Positions 14,801 to 28,711 of a stretch of 64,000 nt of DNA are shown piece after piece. A model generated the notes under the pieces. It ran no database searches, was not told the DNA's origin, and saw only the letters and a list, made by a program, of their open reading frames with translations. The position numbers and the translations under genes were made by a program. Every line of letters begins with the position of its first letter. Within the stretch, counting starts at the first letter, position 1. The stretch spans positions 23,942,688 through 24,006,687 of the forward strand of contig OZ059895.1 of the NCBI GenBank assembly GCA_964057225.1, in the 5' to 3' direction. Source of the DNA: Auanema rhodensis (taxonomy: Eukaryota > Nematoda > Chromadorea > Rhabditida > Rhabditidae).

Positions 14801-16552
14801 TTTTCCAAATTAGATTCCCCATGTCCATATTAGTCTAAAAACAAATTTTTATTGATATTGGTTCATGGTAACCATGACTTTGAAATTTACGTGAACTTTA
14901 ATTTATGCTAATTAAATGTACACGTGATGTGCACTTGGTATGTAACTCGCTTCACGTGAAAGATAAAGAGATGCGGTTTTCAAAATTAGATTCTTCATGT
15001 CCATATTAGTCTAAAAACAAATTTTTATTGATATTGCTTCATGGTAACCATGACTTTGAAATTTACGTGAACTTTAATTTATGCTAATTAAATGTACACG
15101 TGATGTGCACTTGGTATGTAACTCGCTTCACGTGAAAGATAAAGAGATGCGGTTTTCACAATTAGATTCCTCATGTCCATATTAGTCTAAAAACAAATTT
15201 TTATTGATATTGGTGCATGGTAACCATGACTTTGAAATTTACGTGATCTTTAATTTATGCTAATTAAATGTACACGTGATGTGCACTTGGTATGTAACTC
15301 GCTTCACGTGAAAGATAAAGAGATGCGGTTTTCAAAGTTAGATTCCCCATGTCCATATTAGTCTAAAAACGAATTTTTATTGATATTGGTGCATGGTAAC
15401 CACGACTTTGAAATTTACGTGAACTTTAATTTATGCTAATTAAATGTACACGTGATGTGCACTTGGTATGTAACTCGCTTCACGTGAAAGATAATGAGAT
15501 GCGGTTTTCAAAATTAGATTCTTCATGTCCATATTAGTCTAAAAACAAATTTTTATTGATATTGCTTCATGGTAACCATGACTTTGAAATTTACGTGAAC
15601 TTTAATTTATGCTATTTAAATGTACACGTGATGTGCACTTGGTATGTAACTCGCTTCACGTGAAAGATAAAGAGATGCGGTTTTCACAATTAGATTCCTC
15701 ATGTCCATATTAGTCTAAAAACAAATTTTTATTGATATTGGTGCATGGTAACCATGACTTTGAAATTTACGTGAACTTTAATTTATGCTAATTAAATGTA
15801 CACGTGATGTGCACTTGGTATGTAACTCGCTTCACGTGAAAGATAAAGAGATACGGTTTTCAAAATTAGATTCCCCATGTCCATATTAGTCTAAAAACCA
15901 ATTTTTATTGATATTGGTGCATGGTAACCACGACTTTGAAATTTACGTGAACTTTAATTTATGCTAATTAAATGTACACGTGATGTGCACTTGGTATGTA
16001 ACTCGCTTCACGTGAAAGATAAAGAGATGCGGTTTTCAAAGTTAGATTCCTCATGTCCATATTAGTCTAAAAACGAATTTTTATTGATATTGGTTCATGG
16101 TAACCATGACTTTGAAATTTACGTGAACTTTAATTTATGCTAATTAAATGTACACGTGATGTGCACTTGGTATGTAACTCGCTTCACGTGAAAGATAAAG
16201 AGATGCGGTTTTCAAAATTAGATTCTTCATGTCCATATTAGTCTAAAAACAAATTTTTATTGATATTGCTTCATGGTAACCATGACTTTGAAATTTACGT
16301 GAACTTTAATTTATGCTAATTAAATGTACACGTGATGTGCACTTGGTATGTAACTCGCTTCACGTGAAAGATAAAGAGATGCGGTTTTCACAATTAGATT
16401 CCTCATGTCCATATTAGTCTAAAAACAAATTTTTATTGATATTGGTGCATGGTAACCATGACTTTGAAATTTACGTGAACTTTAATTTATGCTAATTAAA
16501 TGTACACGTGATGTGTACTTGGTATGTAACTCGCTTCACGTGAAAGATAAAG
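14801..16552. repeat. Satellite stretch with scattered private substitutions
   Basis: Ten left-domain monomers with several variants I see only once: CGTGATCTTT near 15245, GATAATGAG near 15492, GCTATTTAAA near 15612, AAAACCAATT near 15896 and GTGTACTTGG near 16514. The monomer types (CACAATT, AAAGTTAG plus AACGAATT, AGATACGG) repeat those of the 18-mer HOR at 1-5818 but in a mixed order. This suggests a slightly older or less recently homogenised patch. Nothing non-satellite is present. Confidence 0.6.
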
Positions 16553-19500
16553 AGATACGGTTTTCAAAATTAGATTCCCCATGTCCATATTAGTCTAAAA
16601 ACGAATTTTTATTGATATTGGTGCATGGTAACCACGACTTTGAAATTTACGTGAACTTTAATTTATGCTAATTAAATGTACACGTGATGTGCACTTGGTA
16701 TGTAACTCGCTTCACGTGAAAGATAAAGAGATGCGGTTTTCAAAATTAGATTCCCCATGTCCATATTAGTCTAAAAACAAATTTTTATTGATATTGGTTC
16801 ATGGTAACCATGACTTTGAAATTTACGTGAACTTTAATTTATGCTAATTAAATGTACACGTGATGTGCACTTGGTATGTAACTCGCTTCACGTGAAAGAT
16901 AAAGAGATGCGGTTTTCAAAGTTAGATTCCCCATGTCCATATTAGTCTAAAAACGAATTTTTATTGATATTGGTGCATGGTAACCACGACTTTGAAATTT
17001 ACGTGAACTTTAATTTATGCTAATTAAATGTACACGTGATGTGCACTTGGTATGTAACTCGCTTCACGTGAAAGATAAAGAGATGCGGTTTTCAAAATTA
17101 GATTCCCCATGTCCATATTAGTCTAAAAACAAATTTTTATTGATATTGGTTCATGGTAACCATGACTTTGAAATTTACGTGAACTTTAATTTATGCTAAT
17201 TAAATGTACACGTGATGTGCACTTGGTATGTAACTCGCTTCACGTGAAAGATAAAGAGATGCGGTTTTCAAAGTTAGATTCCCCATGTCCATATTAGTCT
17301 AAAAACGAATTTTTATTGATATTGGTGCATGGTAACCACGACTTTGAAATTTACGTGAACTTTAATTTATGCTAATTAAATGTACACGTGATGTGCACTT
17401 GGTATGTAACTCGCTTCACGTGAAAGATAAAGAGATGCGGTTTTCAAAATTAGATTTCCCATGTCCATATTAGTCTAAAAACAAATTCTTATTGATATTG
17501 GTGCATGGTAACCATGACTTTGAAATTTACGTGAACTTTAATTTATGCTAATTAAATGTACACGTGATGTGCACTTGGTATGTAACTCGCTTCACGTGAA
17601 AGATAAAGAGATGCGGTTTTCAAAATTAGATTCCCCATGTCCATATTAGTCTAAAAACGAATTTTTATTGATATTGGTGCATGGTAACCACGACTTTGAA
17701 ATTTACGTGAACTTTAATTTATGCTAATTAAATGTACACGTGATGTGCACTTGGTATGTAACTCGCTTCACGTGAAAGATAAAGAGATGCGGTTTTCAAA
17801 ATTAGATTCCTCATGTCCATATTAGTCTAAAAACAAATTTTTATTGATATTGGTGCATGGTAACCATGACTTTGAAATTTACGTGAACTTTAATTTATGC
17901 TAATTAAATGTACACGTGATGTGCATTTGGTATGTAACTCGCTTCACGTGAAAGATAAAGAGATGCGGTTTTCAAAATTAGATTCCTCATGTCCATATTA
18001 GTCTAAAAACAAATTTTTATTGATATTGGTGCATGGTAACCATGACTTTGAAATTTACGTGAACTTTAATTTATGCTAATTAAATGTACACGTGATGTGC
18101 ACTTGGTATGTAACTCGCTTCACGTGAAAGATAAAGAGATACGGTTTTCAAAATTAGATTCCCCATGTCCATATTAGTCTAAAAACGAATTTTTATTGAT
18201 ATTGGTGCATGGTAACCACGACTTTGAAATTTACGTGAACTTTAATTTATGCTAATTAAATGTACACGTGATGTGCACTTGGTATGTAACTCGCTTCACG
18301 TGAAAGATAAAGAGATGCGGTTTTCAAAATTAGATTCCCCATGTCCATATTAGTCTAAAAACAAATTTTTATTGATATTGGTTCATGGTAACCATGACTT
18401 TGAAATTTACGTGAACTTTAATTTATGCTAATTAAATGTACACGTGATGTGCACTTGGTATGTAACTCGCTTCACGTGAAAGATAAAGAGATGCGGTTTT
18501 CAAAGTTAGATTCCCCATGTCCATATTAGTCTAAAAACGAATTTTTATTGATATTGGTGCATGGTAACCACGACTTTGAAATTTACGTGAACTTTAATTT
18601 ATGCTAATTAAATGTACACGTGATGTGCACTTGGTATGTAACTCGCTTCACGTGAAAGATAAAGAGATGCGGTTTTCAAAATTAGATTCCCCATGTCCAT
18701 ATTAGTCTAAAAACAAATTTTTATTGATATTGGTTCATGGTAACCATGACTTTGAAATTTACGTGAACTTTAATTTATGCTAATTAAATGTACACGTGAT
18801 GTGCACTTGGTATGTAACTCGCTTCACGTGAAAGATAAAGAGATGCGGTTTTCAAAGTTAGATTCCCCATGTCCATATTAGTCTAAAAACGAATTTTTAT
18901 TGATATTGGTGCATGGTAACCACGACTTTGAAATTTACGTGAACTTTAATTTATGCTAATTAAATGTACACGTGATGTGCACTTGGTATGTAACTCGCTT
19001 CACGTGAAAGATAAAGAGATGCGGTTTTCAAAATTAGATTTCCCATGTCCATATTAGTCTAAAAACAAATTCTTATTGATATTGGTGCATGGTAACCATG
19101 ACTTTGAAATTTACGTGAACTTTAATTTATGCTAATTAAATGTACACGTGATGTGCACTTGGTATGTAACTCGCTTCACGTGAAAGATAAAGAGATGCGG
19201 TTTTCAAAATTAGATTCCCCATGTCCATATTAGTCTAAAAACGAATTTTTATTGATATTGGTGCATGGTAACCACGACTTTGAAATTTACGTGAACTTTA
19301 ATTTATGCTAATTAAATGTACACGTGATGTGCACTTGGTATGTAACTCGCTTCACGTGAAAGATAAAGAGATGCGGTTTTCAAAATTAGATTCCTCATGT
19401 CCATATTAGTCTAAAAACAAATTTTTATTGATATTGGTGCATGGTAACCATGACTTTGAAATTTACGTGAACTTTAATTTATGCTAATTAAATGTACACG

Positions 19501-22000
19501 TGATGTGCATTTGGTATGTAACTCGCTTCACGTGAAAGATAAAGAGATGCGGTTTTCAAAATTAGATTCCTCATGTCCATATTAGTCTAAAAACAAATTT
19601 TTATTGATATTGGTGCATGGTAACCATGACTTTGAAATTTACGTGAACTTTAATTTATGCTAATTAAATGTACACGTGATGTGCACTTGGTATGTAACTC
19701 GCTTCACGTGAAAGATAAAGAGATGCGGTTTTCAAAATTAGATTCCCCATGTCCATATTAGTCTAAAAACAAATTTTTATTGATATTGGTTCATGGTAAC
19801 CATGACTTTGAAATTTACGTGAACTTTAATTTATGCTAATTAAATGTACACGTGATGTGCACTTGGTATGTAACTCGCTTCACGTGAAAGATAAAGAGAT
19901 GCGGTTTTCAAAATTAGATTCCCCATGTCCATATTAGTCTAAAAACAAATTTTTATTGATATTGCTTCATGGTAACCATGACTTTGAAATTTACGTGAAC
20001 TTTAATTTATGCTGATTAAATGTACACGTGATGTGCACTTGGTATGTAACTCGCTTCAAGTGAAAGATAAAGAGATGCGGTTTTCAAAATTAGATTCCCC
20101 ATGTCCATATTAGTCTAAAAGCGAATTTTTATTGATATTGGTGCATGGTAACCACGACTTTGAAATTTACGTGAACTTTTATTTATGCTAATTAAATGTA
20201 CACGTGATGTGCACTTGGTATGTAACTCGCTTCACGTGAAAGATAAAGAGATGCGGTTTTCAAAATTAGATTCCTCATGTCCATATTAGTCTAAAAACAA
20301 ATTTTTATTGATATTGGTTCATGGTAACCATGACTTTGAAATTTACGTGAACTTTAATTTATGCTAATTAAATGTACACGTGATGTGCACTTGGTATGTA
20401 ACTCGCTTCACGTGAAAGATAAAGAGATGCGGTTTTCAAAGTTAGATTCCCCATGTCCATATTAGTCTAAAAACGAATTTTTATTGATATTGGTGCATGG
20501 TAACCACGACTTTGAAATTTACGTGAACTTTAATTTATGCTAATTAAATGTACACGTGATGTGCACTTGGTATGTAACTCGCTTCACGTGAAAGATAAAG
20601 AGATGCGGTTTTCAAAATTAGATTCCCCATGTCCATATTAGTCTAAAAACAAATTTTTATTGATATTGGTTCATGGTAACCATGACTTTGAAATTTACGT
20701 GAACTTTAATTTATGCTAATTAAATGTACACGTGATGTGCACTTGGTATGTAACTCGCTTCACGTGAAAGATAAAGAGATGCGGTTTTCAAAGTTAGATT
20801 CCCCATGTCCATATTAGTCTAAAAACGAATTTTTATTGATATTGGTGCATGGTAACCACGACTTTGAAATTTACGTGAACTTTAATTTATGCTAATTAAA
20901 TGTACACGTGATGTGCACTTGGTATGTAACTCGCTTCACGTGAAAGATAAAGAGATGCGGTTTTCAAAATTAGATTTCCCATGTCCATATTAGTCTAAAA
21001 ACAAATTCTTATTGATATTGGTGCATGGTAACCATGACTTTGAAATTTACGTGAACTTTAATTTATGCTAATTAAATGTACACGTGATGTGCACTTGGTA
21101 TGTAACTCGCTTCACGTGAAAGATAAAGAGATGCGGTTTTCAAAATTAGATTCCTCATGTCCATATTAGTCTAAAAACAAATTTTTATTGATATTGGTGC
21201 ATGGTAACCATGACTTTGAAATTTACGTGAACTTTAATTTATGCTAATTAAATGTACACGTGATGTGCATTTGGTATGTAACTCGCTTCACGTGAAAGAT
21301 AAAGAGATGCGGTTTTCAAAATTAGATTCCTCATGTCCATATTAGTCTAAAAACAAATTTTTATTGATATTGGTGCATGGTAACCATGACTTTGAAATTT
21401 ACGTGAACTTTAATTTATGCTAATTAAATGTACACGTGATGTGCACTTGGTATGTAACTCGCTTCACGTGAAAGATAAAGAGATGCGGTTTTTAAAATTA
21501 GATTCCCCATGTCCATATTAGTCTAAAAACAAATTTTTATTGATATTGGTTCATGGTAACCATGACTTTGAAATTTACGTGAACTTTAATTTATGCTAAT
21601 TAAATGTACACGTGATGTGCACTTGGTATGTAACTCGCTTCACGTGAAAGATAAAGAGATGCGGTTTTCAAAATTAGATTCCCCATGTCCATATTAGTCT
21701 AAAAACAAATTTTTATTGATATTGCTTCATGGTAACCATGACTTTGAAATTTACGTGAACTTTAATTTATGCTGATTAAATGTACACGTGATGTGCACTT
21801 GGTATGTAACTCGCTTCAAGTGAAAGATAAAGAGATGCGGTTTTCAAAATTAGATTCCCCATGTCCATATTAGTCTAAAAGCGAATTTTTATTGATATTG
21901 GTGCATGGTAACCATGACTTTGAAATTTACGTGAACTTTAATTTATGCTAATTAAATGTACACGTGATGTGCACTTGGTATGTAACTCGCTTCACGTGAA
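16553..22000. repeat. 9-mer HOR (1584 bp), about three variable copies
   Basis: About 16553-18136 is repeated in tandem at about 18137-19720 with an offset of 1584 bp (9 monomers). Markers are AGATACGG near 16555 and 18141, TAGATTTCCC with AAATTCTTATT at 17451 and 19035, and GTGCATTTGG at 17921 and 19505. A third, rearranged copy follows: TAGATTTCCC recurs at 20971 (11 monomers on), GTGCATTTGG at 21265 (10 on), and the GCTGATTAAA plus CTTCAAGTG plus AAAAGCGAATT pair at 20011 and 21771 (10 on). The change of offset from 11 to 10 monomers means one monomer was lost within the third copy. Confidence 0.75.
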
Positions 22001-24800
22001 AGATAAAGAGATGCGGTTTTCAAAATTAGATTCCCCATGTCCATATTAGTCTAAAAACAAATTTTTATTGATATTGGTGCATGGTAACCATGACTTTGAA
22101 ATTTACGTGAACTTTAATTTATGCTAATTAAATGTACACGTGATGTGCACTTGGTATGTAACTCGCTTCACGTGAAAGATAAAGAGATGCGGTTTTCAAA
22201 ATTAGATTCCCCATGTCCATATTAGTCTAAAAACAAATTTTTATTGATATTGGTGCATGGTAACCATGACTTTGAAATTTACGTGAACTTTAATTTATGC
22301 TAATTAAATGTACACGTGATGTGCACTTGGTATGTAACTCGCTTCACGTGAAAGATAAAGAGATGCGGTTTTCAAAATTAGATTCCCCATGTCCATATTA
22401 GTCTAAAAACAAATTTTTATTGATATTGGTTCATGGTAACCATGACTTTGAAATTTACGTGAACTTTAATTTATGCTAATTAAATTTACACGTGATGTGC
22501 ACTTGGTATGTAACTCGCTTCACGTGAAAGATAAAGAGATGCGGTTTTCAAAATTAGATTCCCCATGTCCATATTAGTCTAAAAACAAATTTTTATTGAT
22601 ATTGGTGCATGGTAACCATGACTTTGAAATTTACGTGAACTTTAATTTATGCTAATTAAATGTACACGTGATGTGCACTTGGTATGTAACTCGCTTCACG
22701 TGAAAGATAAAGAGATGCGGTTTTCAAAATTAGATTCCCCATGTCCATATTAGTCTAAAAACAAATTTTTATTGATATTGGTTCATGGTAACCATGACTT
22801 TGAAATTTACGTGAACTTTAATTTATGCTAATTAAATGTACACGTGATGTGCACTTGGTATGTAACTCGCTTCACGTGAAAGATGAAGAGATGCGGTTTT
22901 CAAAATTAGATTCCCCATGTCCATATTAGTCTAAAAACAAATTTTTATTGATATTGGTGCATGGTAACCATGACTTTGAAATTTACGTGAACTTTAATTT
23001 ATGCTAATTAAATGTACACGTGATGTGCACTTGGTATGTAACTCGCTTCACGTGAAAGATAAAGAGATGCGGTTTTCAAAATTAGATTCCTCATGTCCAT
23101 ATTAGTCTAAAAACAAATTTTTATTGATATTGGTTCATGGTAACCATGACTTTGAAATTTTCGTGAACTTTAATTTATGCTAATTAAATTTACACGTGAT
23201 GTGCACTTGGTATGTAACTCGCTTCACGTGAAAGATGAAGAGATGCGGTTTTCAAAATTAGATTCCCCATGTCCATTTTAGTCTAAAAACAAATTTTTAT
23301 TGATATTGGTGCATGGTAACCATGACTTTGAAATTTACGTGAACTTTAATTTATGCTAATTAAATGTACACGTGATGTGCACTCGGTATGTAACTCGCTT
23401 CACGTGAAAGATAAAGAGATGCGGTTTTCAAAATTAGATTCCTCATGTCCATATTAGTCTAAAAACAAGTTTTTATTGATATTGGTGCATGGTAACCATG
23501 ACTTTGAAATTTACGTGAACTTTAATTTATGCTACTTAAATGTACACGTGATGTGCACTTGGTATGTAACTCGCTTCACGTGAAAGATAAAGAGATGCGG
23601 TTTTCAAAATTAGATTCCCCATGTCCATATTAGTCTAAAAACAAATTTTTATTGATATTGGTGCATGGTAACCATGACTTTGAAATTTACGTGAACTTTA
23701 ATTTATGCTAATTAAATGTACACGTGATGTGCACTTGGTATGTAACTCGCTTCACGTGAAAGATAAAGAGATGCGGTTTTCAAAATTAGATTCCCCATGT
23801 CCATATTAGTCTAAAAACAAATTTTTATTGATATTGGTTCATGGTAACCATGACTTTGAAATTTACGTGAACTTTAATTTATGCTAATTAAATTTACACG
23901 TGATGTGCACTTGGTATGTAACTCGCTTCACGTGAAAGATGAAGAGATGCGGTTTTCAAAATTAGATTTCCCATGTTCATATCAGTCTAAAAACAAATTT
24001 TTATTGATATTTACGTGAACTTTAATTTATGCTAATTAAATGTACACGTGATGTGCACTTGGTATGTAACTCGCTTCACGTGAAAGATAAAGAGATGCGG
24101 TTTCCAAAATTAGATTCCCCATGTCCATATTAGTCTAAAAACAAATTTTTATTGATATTGGTGCATGGTAACCATGACTTTGAAATTTACGTGAACTTTA
24201 ATTTATGCTAATTAAATGTACACGTGATGTGCACTTGGTATGTAACTCGCTTCACGTGAAAGATGAAGAGATGCGGTTTTCAAAATTAGATTCCCCATGT
24301 CCATATTAGTCTAAAAACAAATTTTTATTGATATTGGTTCATGGTAACCATGACTTTGAAATTTACGTGAACTTTAATTTATGCTAATTAAATGTACACG
24401 TGATGTGCACTTGGTATGTAACTCGCTTCACGTGAAAGATAAAGAGATGCGGTTTTCAAAATTAGATTCCCCATGTCCATATTAGTCTAAAAACAAATTT
24501 TTATTGATATTGGTGCATGGTAACTATGACTTTGAAATTTACGTGAACTTTAATTTATGCTAATTAAATTTACACGTGATGTGCACTTGGTATGTAACTC
24601 GCTTCACGTGAAAGATGAAGAGATGCGGTTTTCAAAATTAGATTTCCCATGTTCATATCAGTCTAAAAACAAATTTTTATTGATATTGGTTCATGGTAAC
24701 CATGACTTTGAAATTTACGTGAACTTTAATTTATGCTAATTAAATGTACACGTGATGTGCACTTGGTACGTAACTCGCTTCACGTGAAAGATGAAGAGAT
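22000..24800. repeat. Transition between two satellite haplotype domains
   Basis: Left-domain markers fade out here: ACCACGAC is last seen near 20870 and ATTCCTCATG near 23440. Right-domain markers appear: GATGAAGAG first near 22884 and GGTACGTAAC first near 24768. The zone carries unusual single variants (AATTTACACG in place of AATGTACACG in several monomers, ATTTTCGTG near 23158, CATTTTAG near 23276, GCTACTTAAA near 23532) and the only 28-bp-deleted monomer. Confidence 0.65.
23990..24040. repeat. Monomer with unique 28-bp deletion
   Basis: GATAT is joined directly to TTACGTGAAC near 24010. Relative to neighbours, 28 bp is missing, corresponding to monomer positions 131-158 and including the CATGGTAACCATG palindrome. 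The phase shift is confirmed: the distance from the marker at 14025 to that at 24557 is 10532, which is 60 x 176 minus 28. A short AT match at the break allows slippage or microhomology. I see it only once. Confidence 0.95.
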
Positions 24801-25880
24801 GCGGTTTTCAAAATTAGATTCCCCATGTCCATATTAGTCTAAAAACAAATTTTTATTGATATTGGTGCATGGTAACCATGACTTTGAAATTTACGTGAAC
24901 TTTAATTTATGCTAATTAAATGTACACGTGATGTGCACTTGGTATGTAACTCGCTTCACGTGAAAGATAAAGAGATGCGGTTTTCAAAATTAGATTCCCC
25001 ATGTCCATATTAGTCTAAAAACAAACTTTTATTGATATTGGTTCATGGTAACCATGACTTTGAAATTTACGTGAACTTTAATTTATGCTAATTAAATGTA
25101 CACGTGATGTGCACTTGGTATGTAACTCGCTTCACGTGAAAGATAAAGAGATGCGGTTTTCAAAATTAGATTCCCCATGTCCATATTAGTCTAAAAACAA
25201 ATTTTTATTGATATTGGTTCATGGTAACCATGACTTTGAAATTTACTTGAACTTTAATTTATGCTAATTAAATGTACACGTGATGTGCACTTGGTATGTA
25301 ACTCGCTTCACGTAAAAGATAAAGAGATGCGGTTTTCAAAATTAGATTCCCCATGTCCATATTAGTCTAAAAACAAATTTTTATTGATATTGGTGCATGG
25401 TAACCATGACTTTGAATTTTACGTGAACTTTAATTTATGCTAATTAAATGTACACGTGATGTGCACTTGGTATGTAACTCGCTTCACGTGAAAGATAAAG
25501 AGATGCGGTTTTCAAAATCAGATTCCCCATGTCCATATTAGTCTAAAAACAAATTTTTATTGATATTGGTTCATGGTAACCATGACTTTGAATTTTACGT
25601 GAACTTTAATTTATGCTAATTAAATGTACACGTGATGTGCACTTGGTATGTAACTCGCTTCACGTGAAAGATAAAGAGATGCGGTTTTCAAAATTAGAAT
25701 CCCCATGTCCATATTGGTCTAAAAACAAATTTTTATTGATATTGGTGCATGGTAACCATGACTTTGAAATTTACGTGAACTTTAATTTATGCTAATTAAA
25801 TGTACACGTGATGTGCACTTGGTATGTAACTCGCTTCACGTGAAAGATAAAGAGATGCGGTTTTCAAAATTAGATTCCCC

Positions 25881-25900
25881 ATGTCCAGTCTAAAAACAAA
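25881..25900. repeat. Monomer with 5-bp deletion, copy 1
   Basis: CATGTCCATATTAGTC is shortened to CATGTCCAGTC, a loss of 5 bp. The same allele recurs 2811 bp downstream, which is 16 monomers minus 5 bp. Both copies are followed by ACTATGAC, TAACTTGC and then GGTACGTAAC plus GATGAAGAG monomers, so they are copies of one duplicated segment. Confidence 0.95.
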
Positions 25901-28690
25901 TTTTTATTGATATTGGTGCATGGTAACTATGACTTTGAAATTTACGTGAACTTTAATTTATGCTAATTAAATGTACACGTGATGTGCACTTGGTATGTAA
26001 CTTGCTTCACGTGAAAGATAAAGAGATGCGGTTTTCAAAATTAGATTCCCCATGTCCATATTAGTCTAAAAACAAATTTTTATTGATATTGGTTCATGGT
26101 AACCATGACTTTGAAATTTACGTGAACTTTAATTTATGCTAATTAAATGTACACGTGATGTGCACTTGGTACGTAACTCGCTTCACGTGAAAGATGAAGA
26201 GATGCGGTTTTCAAAATTAGATTCCCCATGTCCATATTAGTCTAAAAACAAATTTTTATTGATATTGGTGCATGGTAACCATGACTTTGAAATTTACGTG
26301 AACTTTAATTTATGCTAATTAAATGTACACGTGATGTGCACTTGGTATGTAACTCGCTTCACGTGAAAGATAAAGAGATGCGGTTTTCAAAATTAGATTC
26401 CCCATGTCCATATTAGTCTAAAAACAAACTTTTATTGATATTGGTTCATGGTAACCATGACTTTGAAATTTACGTGAACTTTAATTTATGCTAATTAAAT
26501 GTACACGTGATGTGCACTTGGTATGTAACTCGCTTCACGTGAAAGATAAAGAGATGCGGTTTTCAAAATTAGATTCCCCATGTCCATATTAGTCTAAAAA
26601 CAAATTTTTATTGATATTGGTTCATGGTAACCATGACTTTGAAATTTACGTGAACTTTAATTTATGCTAATTAAATGTACACGTGATGTGCACTTGGTAT
26701 GTAACTCGCTTCACGTGAAAGATAAAGAGATGCGGTTTTCAAAATCAGATTCCCCATGTCCATATTAGTCTAAAAACAAATTTTTATTGATATTGGTGCA
26801 TGGTAACCATGACTTTGAATTTTACGTGAACTTTAATTTATGCTAATTAAATGTACACGTGATGTGCACTTGGTATGTAACTCGCTTCACGTGAAAGATA
26901 AAGAGATGCGGTTTTCAAAATCAGATTCCCCATGTCCATATTAGTCTAAAAAAAAAATTTTATTGATATTGGTTCATGGTAACCATGACTTTGAAATTTA
27001 CGTGAACTTTAATTTATGCTAATTAAATGTACACGTGATGTGCACTTGGTATGTAACTCGCTTCACGTAAAAGATAAAGAGATGCGGTTTTCAAAATTAG
27101 ATTCCCCATGTCCATATTAGTCTAAAAACAAATTTTTATTGATATTGGTGCATGGTAACCATGACTTTGAATTTTACGTGAACTTTAATTTATGCTAATT
27201 AAATGTACACGTGATGTGCACTTGGTATGTAACTCGCTTCACGTAAAAGATAAAGAGATGCGGTTTTCAAAATTAGATTCCCCATGTCCATATTAGTCTA
27301 AAAACAAATTTTTATTGATATTGGTGCATGGTAACTATGACTTTGAAATTTACGTGAACTTTAATTTATGCTAATTAAATGTACACGTGATGTGCACTTG
27401 GTATGTAACTTGCTTCACGTGAAAGATAAAGAGATGCGGTTTTCAAAATTAGATTCCCCATGTCCATATTAGTCTAAAAACAAATTTTTATTGATATTGG
27501 TTCATGGTAACCATGACTTTGAAATTTACGTGAACTTTAATTTATGCTAATTAAATGTACACGTGATGTGCACTTGGTACGTAACTCGCTTCACGTGAAA
27601 GATGAAGAGATGCGGTTCTCAAAATTAGATTCCCCATGTCCATATTAGTCTAAAAACAAATTTTTATTGATATTGGTGCATGGTAACTATGACTTTGAAA
27701 TTTACGTGAACTTTAATTTATGCTAATTAAATGTACACGTGATGTGCACTTGGTATGTAACTTGCTTCACGTGAAAGATAAAGAGATGCGGTTTTCAAAA
27801 TTAGATTCCCCATGTCCATATTAGTCTAAAAACAAATTTTTATTGATATTGGTTCATGGTAACCATGACTTTGAAATTTACGTGAACTTTAATTTATGCT
27901 AATTAAATGTACACGTGATGTGCACTTGGTACGTAACTCGCTTCACGTGAAAGATGAAGAGATGCGGTTTTCAAAATTAGATTCCCCATGTCCATATTAG
28001 TCTAAAAACAAATTTTTATTGATATTGGTGCATGGTAACCATGACTTTGAAATTTACGTGAACTTTAATTTATGCTAATTAAATGTACACGTGATGTGCA
28101 CTTGGTATGTAACTCGCTTCACGTGAAAGATAAAGAGATGCGGTTTTCAAAATTAGATTTCCCATGTTCATATCAGTCTAAAAACAAATTTTTATTGATA
28201 TTGGTTCATGGTAACCATGACTTTGAAATTTACGTGAACTTTAATTTATGCTAATTAAATGTACACGTGATGTGCACTTGGTACGTAACTCGCTTCACGT
28301 GAAAGATGAAGAGATGCGGTTTTCAAAATTAGATTCCCCATGTCCATATTAGTCTAAAAACAAATTTTTATTGATATTGGTGCATGGTAACCATGACTTT
28401 GAAATTTACGTGAACTTTAATTTATGCTAATTAAATGTACACGTGATGTGCACTTGGTATGTAACTCGCTTCACGTGAAAGATAAAGAGATGCGGTTTTC
28501 AAAATTAGATTCCCCATGTCCATATTAGTCTAAAAACAAACTTTTATTGATATTGGTTCATGGTAACCATGACTTTGAAATTTACGTGAACTTTAATTTA
28601 TGCTAATTAAATGTACACGTGATGTGCACTTGGTATGTAACTCGCTTCACGTGAAAGATAAAGAGATGCGGTTTTCAAAATTAGATTCCC

Positions 28691-28711
28691 CATGTCCAGT
28701 CTAAAAACAAA
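28691..28711. repeat. Monomer with 5-bp deletion, copy 2
   Basis: The same 5-bp deletion as at 25881-25900. The surrounding monomer order matches copy 1 for roughly 0.7 kb downstream (AAACTTTT near 26428 and 29239) and then diverges. It therefore marks a short segmental duplication inside the array. Confidence 0.95.

Noticed and set aside
1-22000. Possible CENP-B box in AACGAATT-type monomers
   Set aside because: The complement gives TTCG, four bases, A, as in the CENP-B box, but the essential CGGG is absent (CTAA instead). Only about six of nine core bases match.
9097-28254. Six 60-codon plus-strand frames at 9097, 10505, 14025, 24557, 25613 and 28072
   Set aside because: Each is one satellite monomer plus 7 bp in which the usual in-frame TAG (CCATATTAGTC) is changed to CAG or TGG. 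The other monomers keep the stop, the period is not a multiple of three, and no start signal or conserved protein context exists. They are chance openings.
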